From an uncultured bacterium (GTDB taxonomy: Bacteria > Cyanobacteriota > Vampirovibrionia > Gastranaerophilales > Gastranaerophilaceae), in contig ONOE01000004.1 of the NCBI GenBank assembly GCA_900319365.1, positions 1 through 64,000 on the forward strand: a DNA stretch of 64,000 nucleotides, written 5' to 3'. The notes under the pieces were generated by a model. That model saw only the letters and a list, made by a program, of their open reading frames with translations. It was not told the origin of the DNA and ran no database searches. Positions 1 to 9,242 of the stretch are shown here, in pieces. The translations under genes were made by a program, and so were the position numbers. The first letter of the stretch is position 1, and the number at the start of each line of letters is the position of its first letter.

Positions 1-31
1 GAAATAATATTTTACAAAAAACCAACAAAAT

Positions 32-58
32 AAAGCCCGATTGAAAAATCGGACTTTA
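32..58. terminator. Rho-independent terminator-like hairpin
   Basis: Arms AAAGCCCGATT and AATCGGACTTT pair around a short A-rich loop with one mismatch. Read on the minus strand, the stem follows the transglycosylase stop codon and is followed by a T-rich run, so it probably ends that transcript. Confidence 0.6.
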
Positions 59-82
59 AATAAAAAGTATTTATCCAAAAAA

Positions 83-787
83 TTACATTTCAATTGAATT
101 AACTTTTAAGTTTTCTTCGAAAGGTTTGTCGAGTAAATCATACTGACCTACGCTACGAGCCTTTTCTATCGGAACAGGCGCATTGTGAGCAGAATTTGCT
201 ACAAAATGAGGCGTAATGTTAACCTTTGGCAAATCCGTTCTTTTTGCAATCTGCGTATTGTGATTAGTCGTAACTTTCGCAGGAACTTTCTTTGCATATT
301 TATTGTTGTATGCAAGGATTGCGGGATCTGTATGCGATTTCAAATAATAATAATGCGACATTATTGAAGAAACAAATTTTTTGGTTTCTCTAAACGGAGG
401 AACCGCCTTATATTTTTTTACGTTTGCGGGACCTGCATTATATGCTGCAATCGCAAGTTCCATAGATCCGAACATTTTGTACATAGATTTATAGTACATA
501 ATGCCGCCTTTAACGTTATCTTCCAAAGAATAAGGGTTTAAGCCCATTCTTCTTGCGGTTGACGGCAACAACTGAAATACTCCGACCGCTCCATGAGCAC
601 TTCTTGCTTCATGTTTAAAACCTGATTCCGTTCTTGCAATACTTAAAGTAATTGCGGGGTCAACGCCCATTTCAACAGAATATTTTACTATTGCCGCTTT
701 TACCGTATCTACACTCGCTGCATAAGATTGTGAAAACAGCATTAATACAAAAGCTACGGCAAAGAGTAATAATTTTTTTAAAGTCAA
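83..787 (-). CDS. Secreted lytic transglycosylase (SLT family)
   Basis: Predicted to cleave the MurNAc-GlcNAc bond of peptidoglycan in the periplasm. Residues 1-24 form a signal peptide (Lys pair, hydrophobic core, cleavage near SYAA). Residues about 28-150 match the SLT fold: catalytic Glu54 lies in IARTESGF, followed by GAVGVFQLLPSTA and the AAYNAGP motif near 115. The C-terminal 80 residues are basic and low in recognisable motifs. At 234 residues it is a short, single-domain member. It is monocistronic, with a terminator-like hairpin downstream. A role in pilus or secretion assembly is possible but not shown; the family call is firm. Confidence 0.9.
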   Translation of the reverse strand: MTLKKLLLFAVAFVLMLFSQSYAASVDTVKAAIVKYSVEMGVDPAITLSIARTESGFKHEARSAHGAVGVFQLLPSTARRMGLNPYSLEDNVKGGIMYYKSMYKMFGSMELAIAAYNAGPANVKKYKAVPPFRETKKFVSSIMSHYYYLKSHTDPAILAYNNKYAKKVPAKVTTNHNTQIAKRTDLPKVNITPHFVANSAHNAPVPIEKARSVGQYDLLDKPFEENLKVNSIEM

Positions 788-1031
788 AATAATATCCTCT
801 GGTTGTAAATTGAAAAAATTCTCGAAAAACTACTTTCAATGTCTAGTGTTAGTAAACTTTCGTCTCTCTTGAACGATTTGTTATATACATTATATTACAA
901 AATGTTTAAAATTTCAACCCCTAAATTTATTTTTAAAATTTTAGTTCTACAAAAGCCTTGTGCTGCAAGCTTTTTGCGGAGGACAATTAGTGTACAAAAT
1001 ACGTTAATTTTGTCAACATGTCACTTGATTT

Positions 1032-3428
1032 TTATTTTTTTGCATGGAGAGTTTCTTTAATTTTATATTTTTTATCCTGATTATCATAAGAATAAATTTT
1101 ATAAATATTACCGTCCGTTGAAATTTTGACGGAATTAAGCATATCCGTGCGCAAAATCAAGGTATTGCGCAATATATCAAGTGTTCCTTTATTCGGATGC
1201 CCGAAATAATTTATCCCCGTCGAAACGACGGAAACCTTTGTATCTAAATAGTCTGTCATACTTTTGCTGACAACATTCGGCCCGCCATGATGACCGACTT
1301 TTAAAACCTCAACATTATGCGGCAAATTATGTTTTATTCTGTTAAAAGTAACAACCCCCGCATCTGCCATAAAAAGCATATCGAAATTTTTATACGACAA
1401 TAACGTAACGGTAGAAGACGCATTTGAAGCATCTTTGCCGCCGATATTGACCTTGAAAGTTTTCATTGTTAGGTTAGGCTCTTTATAAATTATATTATCA
1501 TTTTTTACGAATTTTATCTTTTGATGAATTTCTTTTGAGGTCTTGAAAATATTTCGGGCTGTTTGAGTTTCGGGATTTGCGTTATTTAAATATAAAGCTG
1601 CGACTTTTTCATTTTTAATAATATCGCATGTGCCGCCCGAATGATCATTATCAAAATGCGTAACAATTACACCTTTTATATTTTTTATCCCTCTGTCTTT
1701 TAAATATTTAAGCATTATGATTTTTGCCTGAGAACTTCCGCTTCTATAAGGAGCTTTGCCCGTATCGATAAAGAAATATTTTTGCTGCGGAGTTTTTATT
1801 AAAAAGCTGTCGGCATTTTGGACATCAAATGCAATAACTTCCAAATCCTTTGAAACAGGAGCTAATGTAGTACAAAAAAGAACTAATGAAACCGACAATA
1901 AAGTAATTACGGCTTTTTTATATTTGCTTTCATTAATTAAACACGTAACGGCAATCAGCATTAAATAATATATTACAAGCTGAAAAATTTCAGGATGAGA
2001 AGATTGAACAATACAATGCGGAAGATTTCCGAAGAAATTTGATATCCAAACAAGAATTGTAAGAAGATAATTATTAATATAGTCAAAAATCATACAGGTG
2101 AAATTTGCAATCGGTTTTATTATGGCAAGTACCGAACTTACAAACCCCATAAAGCTTATGACACTTAACAAACTGACGGTTGAAATGTTTGCAAGAACAG
2201 AATAAATACTTATAGTATTAAAATAAAACATCTGTATCGGAGCAACCCAGAATTGCGCAACAAGCGGAATAAAGACAATACTTTTTATCCAATTCGGAAT
2301 TTTATCAAACTTTCGCACCAGAACATTTGCCGTGGTTAAAAGTCCGAATGTTACCATAAAAGAAAGTTGAAATCCGACATCATTAATATATGCGGGATTG
2401 TATAAAAGCATTAAAACAGCCACAAAAGACAACAAAGATACGCTGTGCGCATCACGATCTATCAATTTGCCCGCAAGTACAAACAAAAGCATTAAAGATG
2501 CCCTGATAACGGAAGCCCCGAGCCCCGTCATAAGTGTATAGAGAATTATAACAAGCATACCCGAAATTACTCTGGGCTTGTACGGGATTTTCAAAAATTG
2601 CAAAATATAAAACCAGAAAGTAAATATAAATGCAACGTTCATCCCCGATGCGGCAAGGATATGCAGCAAACCGGAATTAATAAAAGAGGCTTTTATATAA
2701 TCGGGAGGAGCAACAGCATCATCGCCAAACACAATTCCGCCGAGAATTTCCAAATTCGGACTTTTTAAATACTTTGAATGGGTTTTGAGTACGGAATTTC
2801 GAACATTATTTAAAGAGTTTAAGAATTTCCATTTCGGCGGCATTTTTTCATTGAGAATTTTAAATTCGCCTTTATCAGAATACAACACGGTAAAAGTGCC
2901 GAAATTTCGCAAATACTTACTGTAATCAAATTGCGACGGATTGGTTGAAATAAACGGCTTTCTCAAACTTCCTTTTATCAAGATTTTTTGTCCGATATTA
3001 AGCTTTTTAATCATATTTTCGGGCGCAGAAACAGTTACAAGAGATTTCCCGCTTACGTGATTCTTTCCTACTTTTTCAACTTCAAAGAAGAATTTTGATT
3101 TATCTGATTCCGCACTATTGGGGATAGACACAATCCGCCCGTAGAACTGCGCATTCAAAGGGGCGAATGAAACAAGTTCATCTGAAGTTTTGACCCTGAA
3201 CATTGTGAGCGCAAACCCTGTATAAAATACAAATGCGATAAATAAAGCTCTTTTTACTCCGATTAATGAAAACGCAAGTAACAGCACAAGAATTAACATT
3301 GAAACACACGCAATAAGGATTTCTTTTTGAGAAAAATATGCAAAAATTCCGAGCATAAAAAATAAAGATGTAACAAACATCACAACATTACGATTTTGCA
3401 AATAATCATTTATTTTTTCTTTATTCAT
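1032..3428 (-). CDS. comEC: ComEC/Rec2 DNA-uptake channel
   Basis: Inner-membrane channel that passes single-stranded DNA into the cytoplasm during natural transformation. At 798 residues it has the full three-part layout: N-terminal membrane segments and an OB-like region (about 1-200), a polytopic competence domain with the ILAASGMNVAF segment near 258-268, and a C-terminal metallo-beta-lactamase-like domain starting near 540 with THFDNDHSGG and GHHGG. The pilT gene lies 2.8 kb away and prepilins are present elsewhere in the window, which fits a pilus-driven uptake pathway. The gene is intact. It is separated from pilT by a restriction-modification operon. Confidence 0.92.
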   Translation of the reverse strand: MNKEKINDYLQNRNVVMFVTSLFFMLGIFAYFSQKEILIACVSMLILVLLLAFSLIGVKRALFIAFVFYTGFALTMFRVKTSDELVSFAPLNAQFYGRIVSIPNSAESDKSKFFFEVEKVGKNHVSGKSLVTVSAPENMIKKLNIGQKILIKGSLRKPFISTNPSQFDYSKYLRNFGTFTVLYSDKGEFKILNEKMPPKWKFLNSLNNVRNSVLKTHSKYLKSPNLEILGGIVFGDDAVAPPDYIKASFINSGLLHILAASGMNVAFIFTFWFYILQFLKIPYKPRVISGMLVIILYTLMTGLGASVIRASLMLLFVLAGKLIDRDAHSVSLLSFVAVLMLLYNPAYINDVGFQLSFMVTFGLLTTANVLVRKFDKIPNWIKSIVFIPLVAQFWVAPIQMFYFNTISIYSVLANISTVSLLSVISFMGFVSSVLAIIKPIANFTCMIFDYINNYLLTILVWISNFFGNLPHCIVQSSHPEIFQLVIYYLMLIAVTCLINESKYKKAVITLLSVSLVLFCTTLAPVSKDLEVIAFDVQNADSFLIKTPQQKYFFIDTGKAPYRSGSSQAKIIMLKYLKDRGIKNIKGVIVTHFDNDHSGGTCDIIKNEKVAALYLNNANPETQTARNIFKTSKEIHQKIKFVKNDNIIYKEPNLTMKTFKVNIGGKDASNASSTVTLLSYKNFDMLFMADAGVVTFNRIKHNLPHNVEVLKVGHHGGPNVVSKSMTDYLDTKVSVVSTGINYFGHPNKGTLDILRNTLILRTDMLNSVKISTDGNIYKIYSYDNQDKKYKIKETLHAKK

Positions 3429-3468
3429 AATATAGATATTTATAATAGGAAACTACACCCGAATAGAA

Positions 3469-4548
3469 TTATATAAACCTCACTTGCAAATTTAGCTTTA
3501 TATAATTTTTACCATCTTTCTCATAAATGTACCCAAAATCATAGCGACTTGTACTCGGAGTTTCAAAACGTGTATTTTTGAATAAATAATCTCTGAAAGC
3601 ATTACGATTATATATATGATAGCATAATACTTCGCCATCATCTCTTACAACTATATATCCGCCTGTTGCCTGAAATCTCCCGTTCCAAGGATTTGCCGCA
3701 GTCATACCTAATGCACAATCGGTTAAGAATGTCTTAACCTTATGCTCATAAAATTTTTGTTTTGAGGATATGTCAAATTTGCAGGGATTTATTTGTCGAA
3801 CAAGAGGTGTCAATTTAGAAATTTTGCTACCTTTACCGGAAAAATATAATAAAATATATTCTGCCAAGATTTCGGGTAACATGGTATCAACCATTTGAAA
3901 ATTTGCTTTGCAAGAAAGATGTTCCAACGCAAAAAATTTTATTTTACATCCTGCATCATAAATAGCGCTAATTTTGTCCTTTAATTTTGATTTTTTTGTC
4001 TCAATTGAATTTATTTTATTTATTTCATCTTTTGACAAATGTCCGACGATTTCATATGTAAAATTTGACGGCTTACCGGCATTAAATAATGTCGGGGACA
4101 TTCCCAAATCCGATTTTATACTAAAGCAAAAAGTTTCATTACGAAAAGTTTTACAATCATGAAGAATAAGAGTTATGTCGCTTTTATCCATTGAATCCGC
4201 TTTTACTTTCGTGCATTTGATTACTTTCATAAAATTTTCAATATCGGGAACAGAAAATGTACTTTTTGATTCCTTTATGGCATTTAGTAAAACTCTTGCC
4301 TTTGTTTCAAATTCGCCTGCAGGCAATTGCAATAATATGTTACCGTATTCATCAACAATTTTTATAATTGTATCATCATTTATGTAATGCTTTATTTGGT
4401 CATTTTCTTTTCTTAAAATCTCAATTAAAGGATAATATAAATCTTCAATCTTATTTAAATCTGCATCAGCCGCATACAAAACTCCATCTCCCAATAATTT
4501 TAGGAAAACATAAAGTTCACTCCATTCACCTTTATTTTGTGTAATCAT
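3469..4548 (-). CDS. HpaII-like type II restriction endonuclease
   Basis: Predicted type II endonuclease of the HpaII family, which cuts C^CGG. The assignment rests on length (359 residues, close to HpaII), the N-terminal block NKGEWSELYVFLKLLGDGVL, which I recognise as typical of the HpaII family, and position directly after a cytosine-5 methyltransferase with only two bases between stop and start. I cannot point to a certain PD-(D/E)XK catalytic triad by eye. The CCGG specificity is inferred from the family and has not been shown for this protein. Last gene of a vsr-methylase-endonuclease operon. Confidence 0.78.
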   Translation of the reverse strand: MITQNKGEWSELYVFLKLLGDGVLYAADADLNKIEDLYYPLIEILRKENDQIKHYINDDTIIKIVDEYGNILLQLPAGEFETKARVLLNAIKESKSTFSVPDIENFMKVIKCTKVKADSMDKSDITLILHDCKTFRNETFCFSIKSDLGMSPTLFNAGKPSNFTYEIVGHLSKDEINKINSIETKKSKLKDKISAIYDAGCKIKFFALEHLSCKANFQMVDTMLPEILAEYILLYFSGKGSKISKLTPLVRQINPCKFDISSKQKFYEHKVKTFLTDCALGMTAANPWNGRFQATGGYIVVRDDGEVLCYHIYNRNAFRDYLFKNTRFETPSTSRYDFGYIYEKDGKNYIKLNLQVRFI

Positions 4549-4550
4549 AT

Positions 4551-5654
4551 TTAATCCTTAATAATCTTCTCAACCAAATTCTTTGCTGTTGCCTGTACGG
4601 CAGGAATTGCAACAGAATTGCCAAATTGTTTATATGCACTTACATCTGCTACCTCTATTTTGAAAGTGTCCGGAAAACCTTGTAAACGAGCCCATTCCCT
4701 AGGAGTCATTCTTCTGATACCTTTCCTGTTAACTTTTCCTTTAATATGAGTAACTGGAGTAAAATCTTTCAAACGATTATCAATAATCAGATTTCTTTCT
4801 CTGCCCATTCCGCCTGTTACAATAGTATTTGAAATACCATCCAAATCTTTTATTTCGTACCCGAAACCGTTACCCTTTGCTTCATTTCTCGCTTTATGTC
4901 TTTCCAAACATTCAAGATATGTGGTTGACAGATAATATTTTGCCGATACGGTATCTTTCTCCATAATATCACGTATTGTTTTTGTTGTATCTGTCGGCTC
5001 AGGATATGAAAAATCTTCCTCCTTTATTCCTAAATCAGGTCTGAAACCGACTATAAAAATTCTTTCTCTGTTTTGCGGAACACCAAAATTTTTGGCATTC
5101 ATAATTTGAGGTTCGGGAACAATATAGCCTAAATCATTTCGCAATACATTTAATATTGTAGCAAGGGTCTTACCACCCCTATGATTGGTTAATCCTTTTA
5201 CATTTTCCAAGAAAAATGCTTTAGGCTGTTTTGCTTTTATAATTCTTGCAACATCAAAAAATAATGTACCTCTTGTATCATTAAATCCCCCTCTTTTCCC
5301 CGCAATAGAAAAAGCTTGACACGGGAATCCGCCGACTAAAATATCATGGTCCGGAATTTCATTCTCATTTATTTTTGTTATATCTCCGTCAGGAATATCC
5401 CCGAAATTTAAGGCGTATGTTTGACGGGCTTTATCATCTATTTCAGAACTGAACACGCATTTGCCGCCTAAATTCTGAAATGCAATGCGCATGCCCCCGA
5501 TGCCCGCAAACAGGTCAATAAACGTAAATTTTGTGTTTTTCTGTGCAGGGAACGGAATGTTATCGCTATGAAACATTTTTTTGAACAACAAGACTTGTCC
5601 CGTACTTAAATCTTTTTCTCGTTTTTTTTCTTTTTTTATATAATTTACACTCAT
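4551..5654 (-). CDS. DNA (cytosine-5) methyltransferase of an RM system
   Basis: Transfers a methyl group from S-adenosylmethionine to C5 of cytosine, protecting host DNA from the adjacent endonuclease. Motif I FIDLFAGIGG is at 45-54, motif IV GGFPCQAFS has catalytic Cys112, motif VI ENV is at 150-152, motif VIII QNRERIFIVGF follows, and motif X GNSVAIPAV is near the C-terminus. Its 367 residues match single-domain enzymes such as M.HpaII. The start overlaps the vsr stop as ATGA, supporting translational coupling and the long N-terminus; an internal Met27 is an alternative. Confidence 0.92.
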   Translation of the reverse strand: MSVNYIKKEKKREKDLSTGQVLLFKKMFHSDNIPFPAQKNTKFTFIDLFAGIGGMRIAFQNLGGKCVFSSEIDDKARQTYALNFGDIPDGDITKINENEIPDHDILVGGFPCQAFSIAGKRGGFNDTRGTLFFDVARIIKAKQPKAFFLENVKGLTNHRGGKTLATILNVLRNDLGYIVPEPQIMNAKNFGVPQNRERIFIVGFRPDLGIKEEDFSYPEPTDTTKTIRDIMEKDTVSAKYYLSTTYLECLERHKARNEAKGNGFGYEIKDLDGISNTIVTGGMGRERNLIIDNRLKDFTPVTHIKGKVNRKGIRRMTPREWARLQGFPDTFKIEVADVSAYKQFGNSVAIPAVQATAKNLVEKIIKD

Positions 5655-6064
5655 AAGATACCCGTTTCTTTTTCAATTTTATTTACGCATTCAGGTAAAT
5701 GTTTTTGAATATCTCTACCCCAAAATCGAAGAACTTTCCAGCCTTGTTTTTTGAGTATTTTATTTACAATTTTATCTCTTTGAATATTACTTTCTATCTT
5801 TTTTATCCAAAAGTCCTTATTTGATTTGATATCGTTTTTCCTTACTTCCCAGTTATACCCGTGCCAAAACTCGCTATCACAAAATATCGCAATCTTATAT
5901 TTTGGTAAAACTATATCGGGTTTTCCCTCAAGTCTTGTATAATTTTTCCTGTAACGATACCCCTTATTCCATAAGGCAGACCTTAACATAAGTTCTATTT
6001 TGCTGTCCTTATTTTTGACAGCTTGCATATTCTTGTGTCTTTGTTCTTTTGTAAGTCTGTCCAT
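5651..6064 (-). CDS. vsr: Very-short-patch repair endonuclease (Vsr)
   Basis: Nicks DNA beside T:G mismatches produced when 5-methylcytosine deaminates, so it offsets the mutagenic cost of the linked methylase. The N-terminus has the Vsr signature (LTKEQRHKNMQAVKNKDSKI), the catalytic Asp lies in KPDIVLPKYKIAIF, and the FWHG and GWKVLRFWGRDI blocks follow. The segment IFCDSEFWHGYN replaces the His-Gly-Cys and Cys-His residues of E. coli Vsr, so the structural zinc site may be lost, as in shorter homologues. First gene of the operon; its stop overlaps the methylase start by four bases. Confidence 0.88.
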   Translation of the reverse strand: MDRLTKEQRHKNMQAVKNKDSKIELMLRSALWNKGYRYRKNYTRLEGKPDIVLPKYKIAIFCDSEFWHGYNWEVRKNDIKSNKDFWIKKIESNIQRDKIVNKILKKQGWKVLRFWGRDIQKHLPECVNKIEKETGIL

Positions 6065-6190
6065 ATTAAAATTGTATACTAAATAATAAAATTTGGTCGA
6101 ATTATAAAGATATATTATAATAAAAAAATCTTGAATAAAATATAAAAAAGTGATATAAAATTATAATACAGGGTAGGCAGGTACAAAAAT

Positions 6191-7291
6191 ATGAGCAACA
6201 CTTTTTATATTGACGATTTTTTAAGACAGGCAGTAACCGTCGGAGCTTCAGATATACATTTGAGCGTTGGCGAACGCCCCGCAATCAGAGTTGCAGGACA
6301 AATTATGAGAATTAATCTTCCGCCGTTAACCGATGAAGATATTGATGCAACAATCCAAAGCATTGCGCCTGACAATTTAAAAGAGAGAATTTCAAGATTT
6401 TTTGATATTGATTTTGCGTATGAAATCCCTCATTTTTCAAGATTCAGGGTCAATATGAGCCACCAACTCGGAAAATGTGCACTCGTATTAAGGGTCATCC
6501 CTTACCACATCAAAGCTTTTGAAGAATTGAATCTGCCTAAAACCCTAGAGCATTTTGCCGAATTTAATAACGGTCTTGTACTTGTTACGGGTCCTACAGG
6601 TTCGGGGAAATCTACCACAATCGCATCTTTAATTGATTTTATAAATGAAAATTATGCAAAACATATTATTACAATTGAAGATCCCGTTGAATTTATATTT
6701 GAAAACAAAAAATCAATAATTTCACAAAGGCAGCTTTTAATTGATACTCCGTCATTTGCAGACGGTGTAAAATATGCCCTAAGACAGGATCCTGATGTTA
6801 TATTTATAGGTGAAATCAGGGACAGAGAAACCATTGAAGCAGCGTTGAATGCCGCAGAAACAGGGCACCTTGTAGTTTCTACCCTGCACACAAATAATGC
6901 CGTTCAAACGGTTTCACGTATAGTAAACATCTTTGAACCCGCAGAAAGAGGCTATATAAGACAGCAAGTCGCAAACACCTTGAGAGGTACAATTGCTCAA
7001 AAATTAGTTCCGACGGTCGACGAGGATTCAAGATTACCGGCTCCCGAAATTCTTGTTGTTACTCCGCCTGCTGTTGACTTTATCGGAAAAGAAGAACTTG
7101 ATAAGATATACGAACTTGTAAGGCAGGGCTCTTACGACAATATGACCACAATGAACATGTCTTTATACAAATTGTATGAAGACGGCAAAATCACTCAGGA
7201 AACCGCACTTTATTATTCTGATGCAAAACAGGAATTAGAGAAGATGATGAGAGGGGTTTACCACGGCACGGGCGTAAACAGAAAATATTAA
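6191..7291 (+). CDS. pilT: PilT type IV pilus retraction ATPase
   Basis: Hexameric cytoplasmic ATPase that depolymerises type IV pili, powering twitching and DNA uptake. The N-terminal PAS-like region carries the typical GASDIHLSVGERP segment. Walker A GPTGSGKST is at 134-142, the Asp box includes TIEDPVEF, Walker B is IFIGEIRD at 204-211, and the His box is GHLVVSTLHTNNA. At 366 residues it has PilT rather than PilB length, since PilB has a larger N-terminal domain. A TATAAT sequence lies about 30 bases upstream. It heads a plus-strand run with recO 38 bases downstream. Confidence 0.93.
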   Translation: MSNTFYIDDFLRQAVTVGASDIHLSVGERPAIRVAGQIMRINLPPLTDEDIDATIQSIAPDNLKERISRFFDIDFAYEIPHFSRFRVNMSHQLGKCALVLRVIPYHIKAFEELNLPKTLEHFAEFNNGLVLVTGPTGSGKSTTIASLIDFINENYAKHIITIEDPVEFIFENKKSIISQRQLLIDTPSFADGVKYALRQDPDVIFIGEIRDRETIEAALNAAETGHLVVSTLHTNNAVQTVSRIVNIFEPAERGYIRQQVANTLRGTIAQKLVPTVDEDSRLPAPEILVVTPPAVDFIGKEELDKIYELVRQGSYDNMTTMNMSLYKLYEDGKITQETALYYSDAKQELEKMMRGVYHGTGVNRKY

Positions 7292-7329
7292 TATAAAAAA
7301 TCCGAACAATAAAAAAGACTTGGGAAAAG

Positions 7330-8100
7330 ATGCAAAACAATTATGTAACGGATGCTATTAACCTTAAATCCTACAATTTAAGTGAATCTGACAAAATTAT
7401 AGTCATGTATTCAAAAAGCAACGGATTGATTAAAGGCATAGCAAAAGGAGTTAAAAAACCTAAAAGCAAACTGGGCGCAAGAATGGATTTACTTGTTGCC
7501 AATACCGTTATGCTGCATAAAGGAAAGACTTTTAATACAATTTGTCAGGCAGAAAGCCTTAATACATTTAAACAAACCCGAACCGATCTGGATAAAATCT
7601 TTTATTCAATGTATGTTGCAGAAATCGTGAATAACTTCGGACTCGAAAACGACCCCGGATCTGAAACGATTTATAACCTTTTATATAAAGCTTTGGAATA
7701 TATTTCATCTTCAAAAAATAAAGTTGAAATCTTGCTGAATGTTATTAAATTTCAACTTCAAATGATGAAGTTATCGGGATTTTCTCTTGAATGGGATAAT
7801 TGTTTAAGCTGCAGAAATAAAATCGGAGAAGAAACGATGTTTCTTGTGCCATATATCGGCGGGGTTATTTGCAAGAACTGTGCAGATAAAATTCCCTATG
7901 ATAAAAAACAAATACACGCAAAACTCAGAGATTTTTTCAAAGCAATGTCTAATAATGATTTCGGCGCTAACGGCTATTATGAACAAAACGCAAACGAAAA
8001 AGTTTGTACGGTTACTTATGAAGTTTTAAAACAATATATAGAACAAAAATGCCCCCAAAAATTTAAATCATCTGAAGTTTTAGAAACATTATGTAGCTAA
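7330..8100 (+). CDS. recO: DNA repair protein RecO
   Basis: Loads RecA onto SSB-coated single-stranded DNA together with RecR in gap repair. The N-terminal OB-fold begins with DAINLKSYNLSESDKIIVMYS, which is typical. A four-cysteine zinc finger is formed by Cys158, Cys161, Cys181 and Cys184 (CLSC and CKNC). The length of 256 residues is normal. GGGAAAAG before the ATG is a plausible ribosome binding site. It may be co-transcribed with pilT. RecO would also help process DNA taken up by transformation, but that link is inference. Confidence 0.9.
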   Translation: MQNNYVTDAINLKSYNLSESDKIIVMYSKSNGLIKGIAKGVKKPKSKLGARMDLLVANTVMLHKGKTFNTICQAESLNTFKQTRTDLDKIFYSMYVAEIVNNFGLENDPGSETIYNLLYKALEYISSSKNKVEILLNVIKFQLQMMKLSGFSLEWDNCLSCRNKIGEETMFLVPYIGGVICKNCADKIPYDKKQIHAKLRDFFKAMSNNDFGANGYYEQNANEKVCTVTYEVLKQYIEQKCPQKFKSSEVLETLCS

Positions 8101-8191
8101 AAGCAGAACATTGCAGACAAAATCAGATATTTTTATGTATTTATTCTCGTCTTTTATTTTTTTTGTTGCAATACGAATTTTATTTTAATAA

Positions 8192-8221
8192 TTGCCCATT
8201 TGGATATCTTTGTAATATAAT
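8192..8221 (+). promoter_or_regulatory. Candidate sigma70-type promoter for dapA
   Basis: TTGCCC (8192-8197) and a perfect TATAAT (8216-8221) are separated by 18 bases. The predicted start site near 8228 would give a 30-base leader containing GAGGG before the dapA ATG at 8260. Confidence 0.55.
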
Positions 8222-8259
8222 GAATTTGTATTATTTTATTAAAAGACGAGGGTATAGGA

Positions 8260-9159
8260 ATGGTTAATTATCCAGAAGTAATCACCGCTATGGCAACACC
8301 TATGAAAGCAAGAGGTGAAATAGATTATGAAAGAGTTGAAAAACTTACGCAGTATTTAATTGACAACGGTAGTGATGCTTTGCTTGTAGCAGGTACAACG
8401 GGGGAATCTCCGACTCTGACTAATGATGAAGAAAGAGAACTGTTAAGCACCGTAAAAACAGCAGCACAAACAAGAGCCAAAATAATTTTGAGTGCAGGCT
8501 CAAATTGCACAAAAACAGCCGTAGAATTTGCAAAAAATGCACAAAAAGAACAGGCTGATGCAATTTTATCCGTCGTTCCATACTATAACAAACCTAACCA
8601 GAAAGGGTTGGTTGAGCATTTTTCAGAAATCGCAAAGGCAACCGAATTGCCGATTATTTTATATAATATTCCGTCAAGAACAGGGATTACAATGGAACCC
8701 GCAACGGTTGCATATCTTGCTTCGACTTTTGATAACATCGTTGCGATTAAACAAAGCTGTCCCGATATGGATAAAATAACCGAAATGAAAAGACTTTGTC
8801 CCGAAGAATTTATTATTTATTCGGGCGATGACAGTTTGACCCTGCCTATGCTTTCTATCGGCGCACACGGAGTTATTTCGGTTGCATCTCATTTGTTTGG
8901 CAACGAAATTAAATCTATGATAAGAAACTTTAAAACAGGTAATGTTTTGGCTGCAAGAAATATGCACAAAAAACTTTATCCCGTATTCAAACAGTTATTT
9001 ATGGTACCTAATCCGGTTCCTGTTAAAGCGGCATTAGAATATAAAGGACTGGCAGAAGAATACGTAAGAAAACCTCTGGTAACTCTTACCGAAGATGAAA
9101 AAATCATCTTATTCAGAGTTATAGATCAGGTTAAACAAGAACTTGAGGACGGCGAATAA
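8260..9159 (+). CDS. dapA: 4-hydroxy-tetrahydrodipicolinate synthase
   Basis: Condenses pyruvate with aspartate semialdehyde, the committed step to diaminopimelate and lysine, and so supplies cell wall peptide stems. The TIM-barrel protein has GTTGESPTL (46-54), catalytic Tyr135 in LYNIPSRTG, and Schiff-base Lys164 in VAIKQ. The length of 299 residues is standard. GAGGG lies eight bases before the ATG. No other lysine-pathway genes are adjacent. Other members of the family act on sugar acids, but the LYNIPSRTG and GTTGE signatures favour DapA. Confidence 0.92.
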   Translation: MVNYPEVITAMATPMKARGEIDYERVEKLTQYLIDNGSDALLVAGTTGESPTLTNDEERELLSTVKTAAQTRAKIILSAGSNCTKTAVEFAKNAQKEQADAILSVVPYYNKPNQKGLVEHFSEIAKATELPIILYNIPSRTGITMEPATVAYLASTFDNIVAIKQSCPDMDKITEMKRLCPEEFIIYSGDDSLTLPMLSIGAHGVISVASHLFGNEIKSMIRNFKTGNVLAARNMHKKLYPVFKQLFMVPNPVPVKAALEYKGLAEEYVRKPLVTLTEDEKIILFRVIDQVKQELEDGE

Positions 9160-9242
9160 ATTTCCGACTACCGATTAAATGAGGGAATTTTCTCCGTAAA
9201 TAAAAAACATAAAAGTACACATATATATAAGAGGGTAGAAAA

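Noticed and set aside
788-1031. tRNA or small RNA between the transglycosylase and comEC
   Set aside because: No T-loop, acceptor stem or stable hairpin with a T tail is visible in the 244-base gap.
8101-8259. Lysine riboswitch upstream of dapA
   Set aside because: The spacer lacks the conserved lysine-riboswitch core segments and the apparent promoter leaves only a 30-base leader.
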